DNA of 64,000 nucleotides, taken from assembly GCA_011033025.1 (NCBI GenBank), contig WFMF01000277.1, positions 124,001 through 188,000 of the forward strand. Direction: 5' to 3'. Of the stretch, positions 44,334 to 54,753 are shown piece after piece. The translations under genes were made by a program, and so were the position numbers. Under the pieces are notes generated by a model that made no database searches, was not told the origin of the DNA, and worked only from the letters and a program-made list of their open reading frames with translations. The stretch comes from Beroe forskalii (lineage: Eukaryota > Ctenophora > Nuda > Beroida > Beroidae). Numbering within the stretch: position 1 is the stretch's first letter; every line of letters starts with the position of its first letter.

Positions 44334-46958
44334 AGTGTATGTCAACCTGCTAAACATCGCCACTCAAATCACGGATACTGCTCAGAACCTCTCCGATGGG
44401 CTACGTCGAGTGACGTGCGCGCACAAGGCGTGCGCGGCGGATTTGGAATTATCAGCAACCACGCTGCCGTCTCTGGCTCAGCAGCTTATGATTTCCTCAA
44501 CTGCATTACAGGCATCAGAATTGGGTAGGTCAAGAACAATTACTAAAAACATCTATAGGAATTAGTAGCTCTCGAACCGTCTTCTTGAGTTCTTTTGGCT
44601 TTTTGTGAGGGCATTGTGCAGTGTACTCACTACCCATTACCATGATTGTAAGTTCTGATGCCTCACATCTTTTTACACCTTCCCTTTCGAATATCGAACA
44701 AAAAGGTATTGTAAACTTATGAGGCCAAGGACCAAGGTTTGTAATGGACGCTGTTTGGAGGATTGTGAAACAATTTGTGTATATTCTTACATTACCTACC
44801 GTTAAGCCGTTATATGCCAGCTATTACTCTATTATAAATCTGATAAGTGCCCTGGTGTCCATAGAATGGAAATGCAGGGGGTAATCCGTCATGATATAAA
44901 AAGGGAGATTTTTGGACAAACAGTTGGACAAAGTATTATTCCAAATTCTCACCCACGGATATACGTTAAAATAATGAGGCAAAAATACGTCATTATATGC
45001 ATGATACTCAGAAATTGGCATGATCGTTCCACTCCGATTGGTAATTGAATCTTTGAATGATTATTGATATACACATGTCGAGTCAAGAGAACCCTAAAGC
45101 ATTTGAATGGGTCCATGAGAGACCTATAACAGTTTTAATTCGTCAGATTCTTCGGAATGGGAGTTGACTTACATAAGTCATTCGTAAGTCATGCACTTAT
45201 CCGGATACTTTGGTCTCTGTCCATGACAGGCCTGTCATAGCTCTGACATAGTAACATGATCAGAAAACGTCAACTCTCTGATCCTCTAATCGAATGAGTA
45301 GAAATCCTGTGATTACATCACGTTGTGAGAATAAGCACATCACGTGATCCCATGAAACATTCCAGGTGTTTTCCTCTTGATACGTAAGCAATGATGAGAA
45401 GATCACATGAGGACAGAATGGGCGTCGGGCATGTACCTCCTCCTAGTTGTGATTATAACAGTGTCCAAGCCCAATCAGACATACCAAAACCTAATCAGAC
45501 GCCCCAAACCTAATCAGACACCCCAAACCTAATCAGACTCCTACGATACGTGGCAGGTGTGAAGCATTCCCACCCACTCCAACATTCCTATGGACGGGAA
45601 TATAAAAACCCTCTCCCTCCAGTTCGTTTATCCAAAGTTTCTCCTTCTCTGCACCATTCCACCACATCACAGCAACTTCCAGCAAGATGATCAGGACTCC
45701 ACTCTCCCATCAGACGCTCTCCCCTCCCTACCGTCAGCTAATGCTGGCACACAGCCAGCCCTCTGTCCAGCGGTACCAGCACACCTCCTCAGACCTCCAC
45801 TTCACCCCACCTCAGGAGGTCCACTTTACCCCACCTCAGGAGGTCCATCTGAAGAGCATCTCCTACACCCCCTCCCTCCCCGTGATTACCACCCTCTCCG
45901 AACTCCTCCCTATGGAGATATACAACTTAGAGCGGGCCTGTCCTCACCCCAACATCCAGAACCTGGTCGAGTACACCTGGAGCAGGCAGGAGAAGGTGTG
46001 GAAGGTGATGCTCGAGTGGGACTCCGAGTGGGAACCACTCGCTGACCTGGCTACTGCTGCTACACCGGTGCTGCTGGAGGATGATGTCAGGGAGATCGTC
46101 AGACAGTTGGTTGGAGTGGTGGTACATTGTCTGGAACACGGGGTGGATCACAGAGACATCTCCATCAGAAACATCTACCTCAACAGAGACACGCTGGAGA
46201 TACAGCTGGCAAACTTCCAACACTCCACTATCCTCTCCGTCCTGCCTCACACTCTCTCCTCTAACTCCTCATCCCACACTTCCACCCCTCCTGAACTCTA
46301 CCACCAGGGCTCCTACACGCCCTCCCACGGTGCGGTGTGGTCGGTGGGGTGTCTCATCTTCCAGCTCCTCACCAGGACCCCTCCTCTCACCTCCCGGACT
46401 GATGTGGCTACTAACAACGTCAAGTGGGAGGTCTTCAGACCTCGGGATGTCAGTGCAGAGGTGTATGAGCTGGTCCTAATGTGTCTCAATCCTAAGCCGG
46501 AGAAGAGGATTTCCTTGGAGGGTCTTAGCAGACATCCATGGGTCGTGGGCGAGACTTGCGTTTGAAGTGTTTTCAGATTTTATGATGTGTACTAAAATTT
46601 TGTTTTTAAATTTGCAATTGAGAATTGAATCAATTTTTTTCGTAATTATTAAGGTTATTCAAATCGTGGTATTATTGTGTCAATCTCATCAAAGTTCTAT
46701 ACACGAAAACAGTAAACACGAAACAAAAATCAAGACACACGTGATTAACACGAAAGTCTCACCATGTCTCCTCCCCCAGGTGCCACAGCCGAAGTAGAAA
46801 GCCTGCTGTCTCCTCACGTTAGTGCCATGGCCCACTCCGTGGTAAAGCTGCTGAGGGCTGCGTACCACTCCCACCTGGCTGGCGCCCTCTCCTCCCCCTC
46901 CTCCCCTCTCAACTGGTCCAGCGCGTACGATAGCGAGGAGGACTCCGTCATTGTGTGA
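44334..46958 (+). CDS. Duplicated last two exons of the helical-protein gene
   Basis: Exons 44334-44524 and 46780-46958 repeat 27029-27219 and 29477-29655 with intact splice sites and phase. The first encodes exactly the same 63-codon peptide despite 13 base differences, all synonymous. The second differs by one residue (Ser for Ala in 'SPSSPLNW'). No copy of the earlier exons precedes them. They could serve as alternative 3' exons, be the remnant of a partial duplication, or be the other haplotype. Confidence 0.65.
45470..45608 (+). promoter_or_regulatory. Promoter of pseudokinase gene B
   Basis: The CC(A/T)AATCAGAC repeat cluster (about 45471-45541) and TATAAAA (about 45601-45607) are kept as in copy A, at the same spacing to the ATG at 45687. 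Conservation against more diverged flanks supports function. Confidence 0.6.
45687..46565 (+). CDS. PIM-like pseudokinase B (intronless, nested)
   Basis: A 292-residue paralogue (or allele) of the gene at 28405-29262, nested in the same way between duplicated host exons. It keeps the beta-3 Lys, alpha-C Glu and HRD, and shares the NFQ replacement of DFG and the Ser in HRDIS. So the loss of catalytic residues predates the duplication. Differences: an in-frame 24-base tandem duplication near residues 40-55 (FTPPQEV twice), one Ser fewer in the activation-segment Ser run, and about ten substitutions (for example TWSRQ for TWIRQ, ISIRN for ISVRN). The open frame is fully intact, which argues that the product matters although catalysis looks lost. 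Confidence 0.8.
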   Translation: MIRTPLSHQTLSPPYRQLMLAHSQPSVQRYQHTSSDLHFTPPQEVHFTPPQEVHLKSISYTPSLPVITTLSELLPMEIYNLERACPHPNIQNLVEYTWSRQEKVWKVMLEWDSEWEPLADLATAATPVLLEDDVREIVRQLVGVVVHCLEHGVDHRDISIRNIYLNRDTLEIQLANFQHSTILSVLPHTLSSNSSSHTSTPPELYHQGSYTPSHGAVWSVGCLIFQLLTRTPPLTSRTDVATNNVKWEVFRPRDVSAEVYELVLMCLNPKPEKRISLEGLSRHPWVVGETCV

Positions 46959-46975
46959 CGAGTGCAGACCTCGGG

Positions 46976-47920
46976 GTCATTGGAATCTTCATGATTTCAG
47001 TGGATATGTTTACATTGGACGGCGTGTGTGGTGTTCCTTTTGAAAGGAGGGTTTGTGGTTGTTAAATGTTACTCGTGCCCAAAACGTGACTTAATGTGCT
47101 TAATAATTTAACTATTTATCATCACCTCATTGTCCTTTATCAAATTTTTTACCGGCCCTTCAAGTTGCTTAAAAATTGATTAGTACAAATTACAAAACAA
47201 CTTTGAAATTTTAGTCCAAAGGGCCAGCTTGAAATTTGGGTAGATTAATTAAAGTCAGATGAAATTTCTGCCACTTGGCTTATACAGTATTTGATTTAAC
47301 TTGACCGTAAATATTTATAAAATACATGTCCAATGTCCATTGGGTCTATTTTGGGATGCTTTTGGGTCAAAACCGGATAAATCCCTCGAGAATCTCGAGG
47401 GATTTATCCGGTTTTGACCTACAACAGGCAAGTTTATTATTGGTCCATTGGACACCAATGACACCGAAATTTGGGTCTTTTGATTCATTGTATTTGAATT
47501 TAATTAGGTTTTGATGGTTACTTCAGAGTCAAAAATCCTGGATTTGATAACTGATTGAAAAGTTTCTGCCCTAGAATCCAGTTAAAATGGTTAAAAACGA
47601 TTAATCTTTATAATTTTGACCAAAGGGCCGGTTAAATGAATGCCAATATTGATCTCATTTCCCTCTTTCAGATATTGATAAGAATGAGCAATCAGCAATC
47701 ATTCACATTTTAATTTTTATACATTTGATAGCACTAAATTAGAATGTTGTCACATTATTTTCAGCAAGTGATTGCCGTTTTAGATATGATCAATGTTATT
47801 AGCTTTAGAAACTTAAATATCATTGTGCAGCATTATTATAGTTTCTAGTATCAAATTTGAAACAATGCAGTGGTTAAGTTTAAACTTGGTAGGTCATTTT
47901 TATGTCTGACATAGTTATTT
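46976..47920. other. 3' flank of copy B; short palindrome
   Basis: Non-coding, collinear with A except for A's insertion at 30409-33090. The uninterrupted joint in B is at about 47430-47485. Confidence 0.5.
47365..47419. repeat. Perfect 26-bp-arm palindrome, 3-nt spacer
   Basis: The arms start GGTCAAAACCGGATAAATCC and meet as CTCGAG-AAT-CTCGAG. They are perfect over 26 bp. The copy A counterpart carries mismatches. It is too short for a usual MITE and has an unusually tight loop. Confidence 0.9.
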
Positions 47921-48790
47921 GGATCCATAAGTCCAAGGGAAATCCATTGCACATGAATGTCCATCAGTAAAACTGTTCAATGGTGTTCAAATTCAGTGGA
48001 TCCAATGGGTGTTAATGGATCTATCTGAGTGGATCTTATGTTCACAATTATTACCAAACCTTGCTTGTACTGCATCAGTGTCTGTATTTCTACCAAAGGG
48101 ATCCATTTTGTCCATTAAAGACCATTAGAAATGTCCATTGGACCCATTATTGTTGGGAGTCCTCCCGTAAAAATCGCTCATTCTCTGAGCATGGCAATTT
48201 GACTGGGTGCCCTCTGTGTGTCTCGGCCCCATGTAAGCTGCCCGTTAGTGTATTGGATCCAATGAACATTGTGCTCATCGGATGCATTGTGTCCATTGGA
48301 TCCATCCTGTTGATCATTGAATCCACTGTGTCCACTGAATCCACTGTGTCCATTTAATCCGTTTTTCCATTGTGTCCATTGAGCATTGTGCCCAGTTGAT
48401 CCATCGCCTCCATAGGATCCATTATGTCCTTTGTAATCATTGTTCACATTGAATTCATTTTGTTGTTCATTGAATCCACTGTGTCCACTGAATCCAAAAT
48501 GACCATTGAATCCATAATGTCTGATGGATCCATTGTGACTATTGAATATTGAGCCCATTAGATCCATCGTTTCCATTTGATCTATTGTTTCCTTTGTATT
48601 CATTATGTTCATTGAATTCATTTTGTTGATAAATTGATTTGAATCCACTGTGCTAATAGTAATTGAATCCATTGTGTATATTATGTCCATTGTATTCATT
48701 GGATTCCATGTGTCCATGAAGTCCATTGAATCCATTGTGTCCATTGGATCCATTTTTTCTACTGTGATCTATTTGTGATCCTCATTCAAA
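47920..48790. repeat. GGATCC/TCCATTG minisatellite (copy B, uninterrupted)
   Basis: Counterpart of 33535-34229 plus 35106-35240, without the 0.88-kb insertion. Long Met-Asp/Gly-Asn-rich frames on the minus strand (48178-48753) reflect the repeat, not a gene. Confidence 0.8.
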
Positions 48791-49669
48791 AGCACCTTGT
48801 CAAAAGGGCAGTTAAAAATGTTGTGAAGCACAATCAATATCATAAACGGTTTTAACATGGGTAAAACTGTTTGCTATCTATTTCAAGAGTTTGGACAACT
48901 GTAAATCCAATCAAGAGTTTTCAATCATTATTTTGGGGTTCACTGCCCAGCGGGAGGTCCCGTGCTGGGGTTTCTGTTTTGATCTCTTGTGGATCCATCC
49001 CCCGTTTAGTAGCTCTTTTTACTCCCCTTTAACTACCCTACCTCGTCAAAAGGGTAGTTGAAGGGTTTATAAACACGTTTGTGAAGCCCAAGTTTGGGAA
49101 GTTTCTCATTTCATGAAAATCGATTTTCCATTTCAAACCACAACATTGGATTCAATACTTTTTGATTCATTGGACAAATTCACTGCTCTTGGGGCCCTTT
49201 CACCTTGATTAGGTATGAAAGATCAAGCTTCTGCCTGCTCGATGTTCTGTTTACCGTTGACCGTTCGGAATTCGGATTAGAAACGAAATCGCCTGTTATG
49301 TAAGGTTTAGTGCATGCCGTGCTTGAGCTTCAGGAGAGGCTTTTAGGTATTTTAGTTTTATATGTACCACGAGCATATCTCAATTGCATATATCATTGAA
49401 AATGTCACAATTGTAAATTTAAATATCTGTTAACTTTATAACTTAATTAATGACGCAAAGCTGATTTTACTGCGATCGTTAATCATTTGCTTTTTTGTTG
49501 ATAATGATAAGATTGAGGAATAGAAATATTGAAATTGAAAAATTGAATATGGCAATAATTATGAATATGAATATGAATATGAATATGAATATGAAAAATA
49601 ATCTGATGATTATGAAGATATGTCTGACATGATATTGATTATTAATCATAACATAATTATAAATAATGC
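48791..49669. other. Shared non-coding stretch, copy B, with empty foldback site
   Basis: Collinear with 35270-35906 and 39870-40130. The single TAA at 49431-49433 marks the unoccupied site of the 3960-bp foldback. No exon is seen. Confidence 0.6.
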
Positions 49670-49689
49670 TTGTATAAACATTTTTATGA

Positions 49690-49858
49690 TTTCAAGAGTT
49701 CAATATTAATATCATTCATTGCGCTTGTCCATTGTATTTGTCTCGGCCTCACCTGTCAAAACAGTTTCGGACTGAAAGTGAAAGTGCTGCATGAAACCAC
49801 TTGTGAATGTCCAATCGATACCAAAAGTTGCATCATGGATGATGGACAGAGTGACTGA
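49690..49858 (+). CDS. Small secreted-protein-like exon (copy B)
   Basis: The frame is open here, unlike in copy A: a hydrophobic leader (SILISFIALVHCICLGLT), then 'CQNSFGLKVKVLHETTCECP' and 'CIMDDG', ending at TGA 49856-49858 next to a MITE insertion. No ATG in frame near the leader, so it may be an exon after TTTCAAG. Family not recognised; coding status uncertain. Confidence 0.3.
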
Positions 49859-50110
49859 GGTGTCGCCACCTCTGAGATCGGTGTCTGAAATTTCCACAAA
49901 AACACAATTTGTACGCGTGTGATACTGATTTAACAGTATATTCACCTACGTACATTAAATAATAACGAACGCGCGGCGCTATTTACTGGATTTGAAATTG
50001 AGCGCGAAGTCGTGCGCGCGCGCGCGAGGGGGTCAGGCAACGCCTGACAACATGGCGCCGCGCGATCGGAAATTTCAGAAGAATTCTCATTTTTCGAGGT
50101 GGCGACACCT
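49858..50110 (+). mobile_element. MITE with AGGTGTCGCCACCT ends (long form), copy B only
   Basis: Same ends as 34940-35094, opposite orientation. The middle carries about 100 extra CG-rich bases with GTCAGGCAACGCCTGAC. Copy A lacks it at about 40290 (empty site). A clean target duplication is not obvious; a few extra bases (CAGAGTGACTG) accompany it. Confidence 0.85.
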
Positions 50111-50189
50111 GCCTTACAGTTTATGATGATCGACGGACGTTGCCCGTCTATTTCAACTGACGTGACCTCATTTGCGCTTCCCAGAACAG

Positions 50190-50750
50190 TGTGTCATGTT
50201 CCTTAGGGAGCCCTGCACGCGTACGCACACCTAAGCTATGCCATTCGTTGTCAGACGTGTCGTATGACCATTGCATTATTCGGCAGACGCGCGCGCGCCG
50301 AAGGCGGAGGGGTCTGACAAATAAGACTCTGCACAGCTTGCCCTAACCACAACCAGCGCCCTGGTTTCGCGAACGGATTGCGCGGCGCCATTCCTAAACC
50401 TGCATAGTTGCCCTAACCAGGACCCTGGTTACGCGCACGGAGTGCATAGCTATAGGTGTGTGTACGCGCGCGGCGCTTCCCTACGGGAGGAAGCGTTGCC
50501 CTAACCAGGACCCTGGTTACGACGCCCGGATGCCCCTGGTTAGGGGAAGAGGAAGCGCGACGATAACAGGGGTATACGTGTTTAGCAAGCGGCGCCCCTG
50601 GTTATTGTCAGGCGTTGCCTGCACTGACCCCCTTGCGCGCGCGACGTCAGACAACCTGGTTAGGGAAACTGCACATTGAGTCTGGGCGAACGAGGAGGGG
50701 CCAAGCAACGCCCGGCAACAAATGTGGAGCGTTGCGCCGCGCGCGCTGTA
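50190..50750. repeat. CpG-rich cluster of small palindromes (copy B)
   Basis: Counterpart of 40376-40945, with its own insertion (about 50495-50557) and without A's ~70-base one. It contains GCGCGC runs and CCTAACCAGG/CCTGGTTA pairs. Confidence 0.7.
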
Positions 50751-51078
50751 GGGTAACATCCTACGAGAGAATGATACATCCACAATAAATACAAAGCAAG
50801 GAAAACAGCAGATTATGTTTGAGTTGCCATTTAAGTATTAAATCGGATGTTTTTCAGTACATCAATTTTTAACAATCAAAGAGATGTCTAACTCTTGACT
50901 CTAAATCATCAAATTGCTAAGTATATTTCTAATACGGCATGACATTTCATTTATTGACACTGTCATTTTATCAAATTATGTTAGTAATAAAATTGTTTAA
51001 GCTTAAAATAATAAATAACAATGAATAAGCTGTTCAGTATTGACTCTAGCTGTATCAAATGTAAAGAACTTATTGAAA

Positions 51079-51211
51079 TCATAGCACAGCCACCATATCA
51101 TTCTCGGAACAATTCTCACTGTCAACCTCATAAACATAGCCATATTTGTCCAAACACCCATCAGCTGCACATGTTCTGAATCTGTACTTCTTTCCCTGCT
51201 TATCACAAACA
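51079..51211 (-). CDS. Last exon of an unrecognised Cys-rich gene (copy B)
   Basis: Same as 41308-41440: TTTCAG acceptor, 43 residues, four Cys, TGA end. The peptide is unchanged between the copies. The rest of the gene is not visible. Confidence 0.45.
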
Positions 51212-51749
51212 CTGAAATAGAAATAATTTCGTGTGAATAAAATTTTGCTGAAAATCTGTAGCATCAGATATAATCTTTGGTCTTGTATATCATCTGTGGT
51301 CTTGAAATAACCACCCAATCTTCGAGATTATTTCTCATTCCATCTCAAATTTGATGATTTAATGTAAATGAACAAGTTTAGCACGTACTTCCGCATGTAC
51401 TTGTTATGTAGTAGAATTAATTTATTAATTTTGTACTTGTGCTTGTTGATTTAGTTGATGTGTCTTTCTATTCTTTTCAATCTGCTATTTAAGGTAAGGA
51501 AAGTAAGTATTTGAGACTTATCATAATGAAGAAGGTATCAAGGCAAAGGTTTTTCTTTTCTTTAAAGATTGTTCACAGCTAGGCAAGTAAGGTCTAGTAT
51601 ATCTTAATGAAAAAAAAAGATGAAAATCTTACTGGGAAAGGGATATTTTTTCTGTATTAAGAGTTTTAGCAGATAAGCAAGTGTTATATCCAGTTCAAAT
51701 GGACATTTCTCATGCGAATTGGTCTCCTCCATTGGACCAGTTTAGGCTG

Positions 51750-52893
51750 AGCTCATTGAACAGGCCACGACTATGTGTTTGTGGAGCACCAAGCACAATC
51801 AACCACTGCCTAACCTGTAAGCTTGGTGGATATGTTTCCCTAAGACATGATTCACTTAAAGGCACCATTGCAAAGCTTATTGGTCAAGTTTGTAAGGATA
51901 CAGTGATTGAGCCAAGCCTATTACCTATAACCACTGAGAAGCTGCAAAGTGGTACAGATGTGAGTGATGGGGCTAGACTTGATGTTAGCACTAGAGGTTT
52001 TTGGACGCCATTGGACAGAGCATTCACTGATATAAGGGTACTGCACCCACAAGCTCAATCCAATGCTAACACAAACCTCCTCCAGATGTATAGACGTCAT
52101 GAGTTGGAGAAGAAACACAAATACAATGATAGGGTAATACAAGTTGAGAAGGCAACCTTCACACCACTTGTCTTCAGCACCACTGGTGGAATGGGTAATG
52201 AAGCTGCTAGGTTTCTAAAACATCTGGCTGTGAAGATCAGTAACAAAACAGGTCAATCATACAGTGATACTGTGGCTTTTGTTAGAAGACGCTTAAGGTT
52301 TGACCTCCTCAAGACTTGTGTTATTTCACTCCGAGGTTTCAGAGGGAAACCTAACACCAAAACAGCAGAAGTGGAATCACTTGACTTAAATCTGATACCA
52401 AAAGCAGAGTATTAGATGGGTGATGAACTTTATGTGTCAGAAAAGTTATCTCTTCATTTGAATTTTATATTAACTAGAATTTTGATGTGATGCTGAGACT
52501 TGAATTTATGCCAAATATAATTTGAAATTTGTTTTTTACCCATAAGGCCAGTACTTATATTCTACCTTTGCTTTCACCAGTTAGGTTCGAACTAATTTTC
52601 TTAATTTACCAGTATTGTTTCAAAATTGTTTTGTACTCAGTTTATTCTATAATCAGTTTTGTAATCATTTTTCTCGGTGCTCTGGGATTCCCCAACATCA
52701 AAATAACATTATATGATATTCATATACGTTCATTTTATGTATTGATAATTGTCAGACTGTTAGAAGTATTTTGACTTCAGATAATATTATCATTTCTTAA
52801 TCATTGTAATTGTGATACACCTCTCATTACAAATGTTGGGTGCTTTCTCAACCTGTATTTTATAATATTTGACTCTCTTCGGAGATTTTTACC
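51750..52893 (+). mobile_element. 5'-truncated non-LTR retrotransposon (RLE type), copy B only
   Basis: A 13-bp target duplication CCAGTTTAGGCTG brackets it (51737-51749, 52894-52906). Copy A has the single site at 41963-41975. The element encodes the C-terminal part of a retroelement protein (to 52415): a CCHC finger 'CVCGAPSTINHCLTC', then 'GGYVSLRHD', 'GARLDV', 'FTDIRV' and 'KKHKYNDRV'. That spacing resembles the zinc finger plus restriction-like endonuclease at the end of R2/NeSL-like elements (family knowledge; subclass inferred). About 480 bases of 3' UTR follow, without poly-A. Any upstream ATG is in host DNA. Confidence 0.85.
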
Positions 52894-52906
52894 CCAGTTT
52901 AGGCTG

Positions 52907-54710
52907 GGCCTCAACTGCATAGTGCATGGGCGCAATTCTTGTTCAAATTGGTTTCAAAGACCTTGCATCTAAAGGGGGTATTTTGTTTCTGATAGAGGAG
53001 AATGCCAGCTACCTGTAGGTTTTTACCCCATGAAAAATATTGTTCCTTCAAAGTTACAAATATTTCAAATTGCAAGTTTGCCTGCACCTGATAGAGCACC
53101 TGAAGTGGGCTATTAAAAGTCTCCCAAGTACTGACTATGACATTTCCAGCACAGGTGACTTCAACCTGCCTCAGATTGACTGGGATGCCCTTTATATCTT
53201 GAGCCGAGATGCACCTGAGTCGAAATTTTTACCTCAGTGTCTGCTGAACTTCATGTCTACAATCTACATTCCTGCTCAGTCAAATGGTAATGGTACCCAA
53301 CAGAGGGAGCACCATCTTGGATCTTGTTCTCTGTAACGGTGGCGTGTCGAACTCATATGTGCGCGGCTTTTCCATGCCCGGCGTAATAGTGCGCGGCTTA
53401 CTGCCTGTAATTAACAGGCAGCGAGCCGCGCACGATTACGCCGCACATGGAAAAGCCGCACACATATGAGTTTGACACGCCCCTGTAATATTATTACAGA
53501 TGTCAAAGCTGAATCTACAGAGCTATCAGATCATGAAATGGTCAATGTCCTTCTGTCCTTCAATCCTGATACCAAGGATGATGTACAGGCTGCTCAGTGC
53601 TCATCTCGATGACATGAACTTCAGGTCTCTGGATTTCAATCAATCTGACTTTGTCCTACACAATGAGATATTCGACAATGTGGATTGGAAAGAATAATGA
53701 GAAGCATGCTTATTCAAGGAATTTCCTGCTAGATTCAACTAAAAAGTACTTGATGGGTCCCTGGAGAATACAGTCTCTTTCAAATGACCACCAACTGATT
53801 GACCTTAGCAGCTAAAATTCCTTGTGACACAGAAAGTCAAAGCTTAGAAGTGGCCTCTCTGCTGCTTAGTGCTTGGGTGACTTAGGGAACTTTAAATGAG
53901 ATTGGGTTGGTGTCCTACAACATAAAGAAGGTTAGCAGTTTTGTTCATTTTCAGTGACCCTAACTGTACAGAAAAGTCAGCTCCTTTCTTTTTTTGTGCC
54001 ACCCCTCATCAGTTGTGATACTGAAATTGAACTAACACTGGAGAGTATTATAGAAGAAGCTATATCTGAAATTAAGCTTGACTCTGCCTGTGGACCTGAT
54101 GGTATCCCGGTCATTCCTCTGAAGAAATTTGCAACAAGCCTCAGTGTTCCAATCTATCTTCTGTGGTCGGAGTCCCTGTCATCTGGCGTTGTGCCAAGAT
54201 TCCACAATGCAGGGTTCATAACTCTGTTATTTAGGAAAGGTAGCAGATGAGAAGCTGCTCACTAAAGACCTGTTACCTTGACTTCCCATATTGTTAAAGT
54301 CTTTGAGAGAGTAGTCAGAAAACACAAGATTCACTATCTGGAATCTAACAACTTACTGACAGATAAGCAGTACAGTTTCAGATCTAAGAGAATCTGCCTT
54401 ACTCAAATGCTTGATCATTTTGCCGACATATTCAAAGGATTAACACAGGGTCAAGATAAAGACTCAAAATATGTCGACTATATGGGAAAGCATTTGATAA
54501 AGTGCATTAAGATATTGTCATCATGAAACTAAGGAGATACGACTTTCACAACATGCTGATTATGCGGATTAAGTCATTTCTCACAGACCATGACCAAGTG
54601 GTGGTTCTCAATGGTGTCCACTCAGTCATTGCCAAAGTGCTCGGTGTTGTTCCCCAGGGCAGTGTCCTTGGGCCACTCTCATTCATTCTGATCATAAATT
54701 ATTGAGAATG
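52907..54710 (+). mobile_element. Decayed LINE (copy B), longer than copy A's
   Basis: Endonuclease part with 'GDFNLPQIDWDAL' (about 53155) and 'TILDLVLC' (about 53310). RT parts 'GPDGIPVIPLKKFATSLSVP' (about 54080), 'SHIVKVFERVVRKH' and 'LTDKQYSFRSKR' (about 54280-54400), and 'VVPQGSVLGPLSFILI' (about 54640). It stops before the catalytic YADD box. Frames are broken. This is an EN-type jockey/CR1-like LINE. A MITE interrupts it at 53337-53485. Confidence 0.85.
53337..53485. mobile_element. 149-bp palindromic MITE inside the LINE (copy B)
   Basis: Near-perfect palindrome: GGCGTGTC(G/A)AACTCATATGTG arms, centre CTGCCTGTAATTAACAGGCAG, TAA duplications at 53334-53336 and 53486-53488. Removing it with one TAA puts 'DLVLCN' and 'ITDVKAES' of the LINE into one frame, which confirms the borders. 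Both copies carry it, so it predates the duplication. Confidence 0.9.
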
Positions 54711-54753
54711 TGTTGTGCTAAAAAACCTTAATCCATAATGAACCAATTAAATT

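Larger units (their letters stand above)
44168..54430. repeat. Segmental duplication, copy B
   Basis: Same order as copy A without the four large A-only insertions. It has two B-only insertions: a MITE form at 49858-50110 and a retrotransposon fragment at 51750-52893. Length minus insertions agrees with A. Divergence is low in exons and higher in repeats. A tandem duplication and two haplotypes joined in assembly are both possible. Confidence 0.9.

Noticed and set aside
48178..48753. 191-codon minus-strand frame rich in Met, Asp, Asn, Gly and His
   Set aside because: It follows the TCCATTG/GGATCC minisatellite. Similar frames appear wherever that repeat occurs and on both strands.
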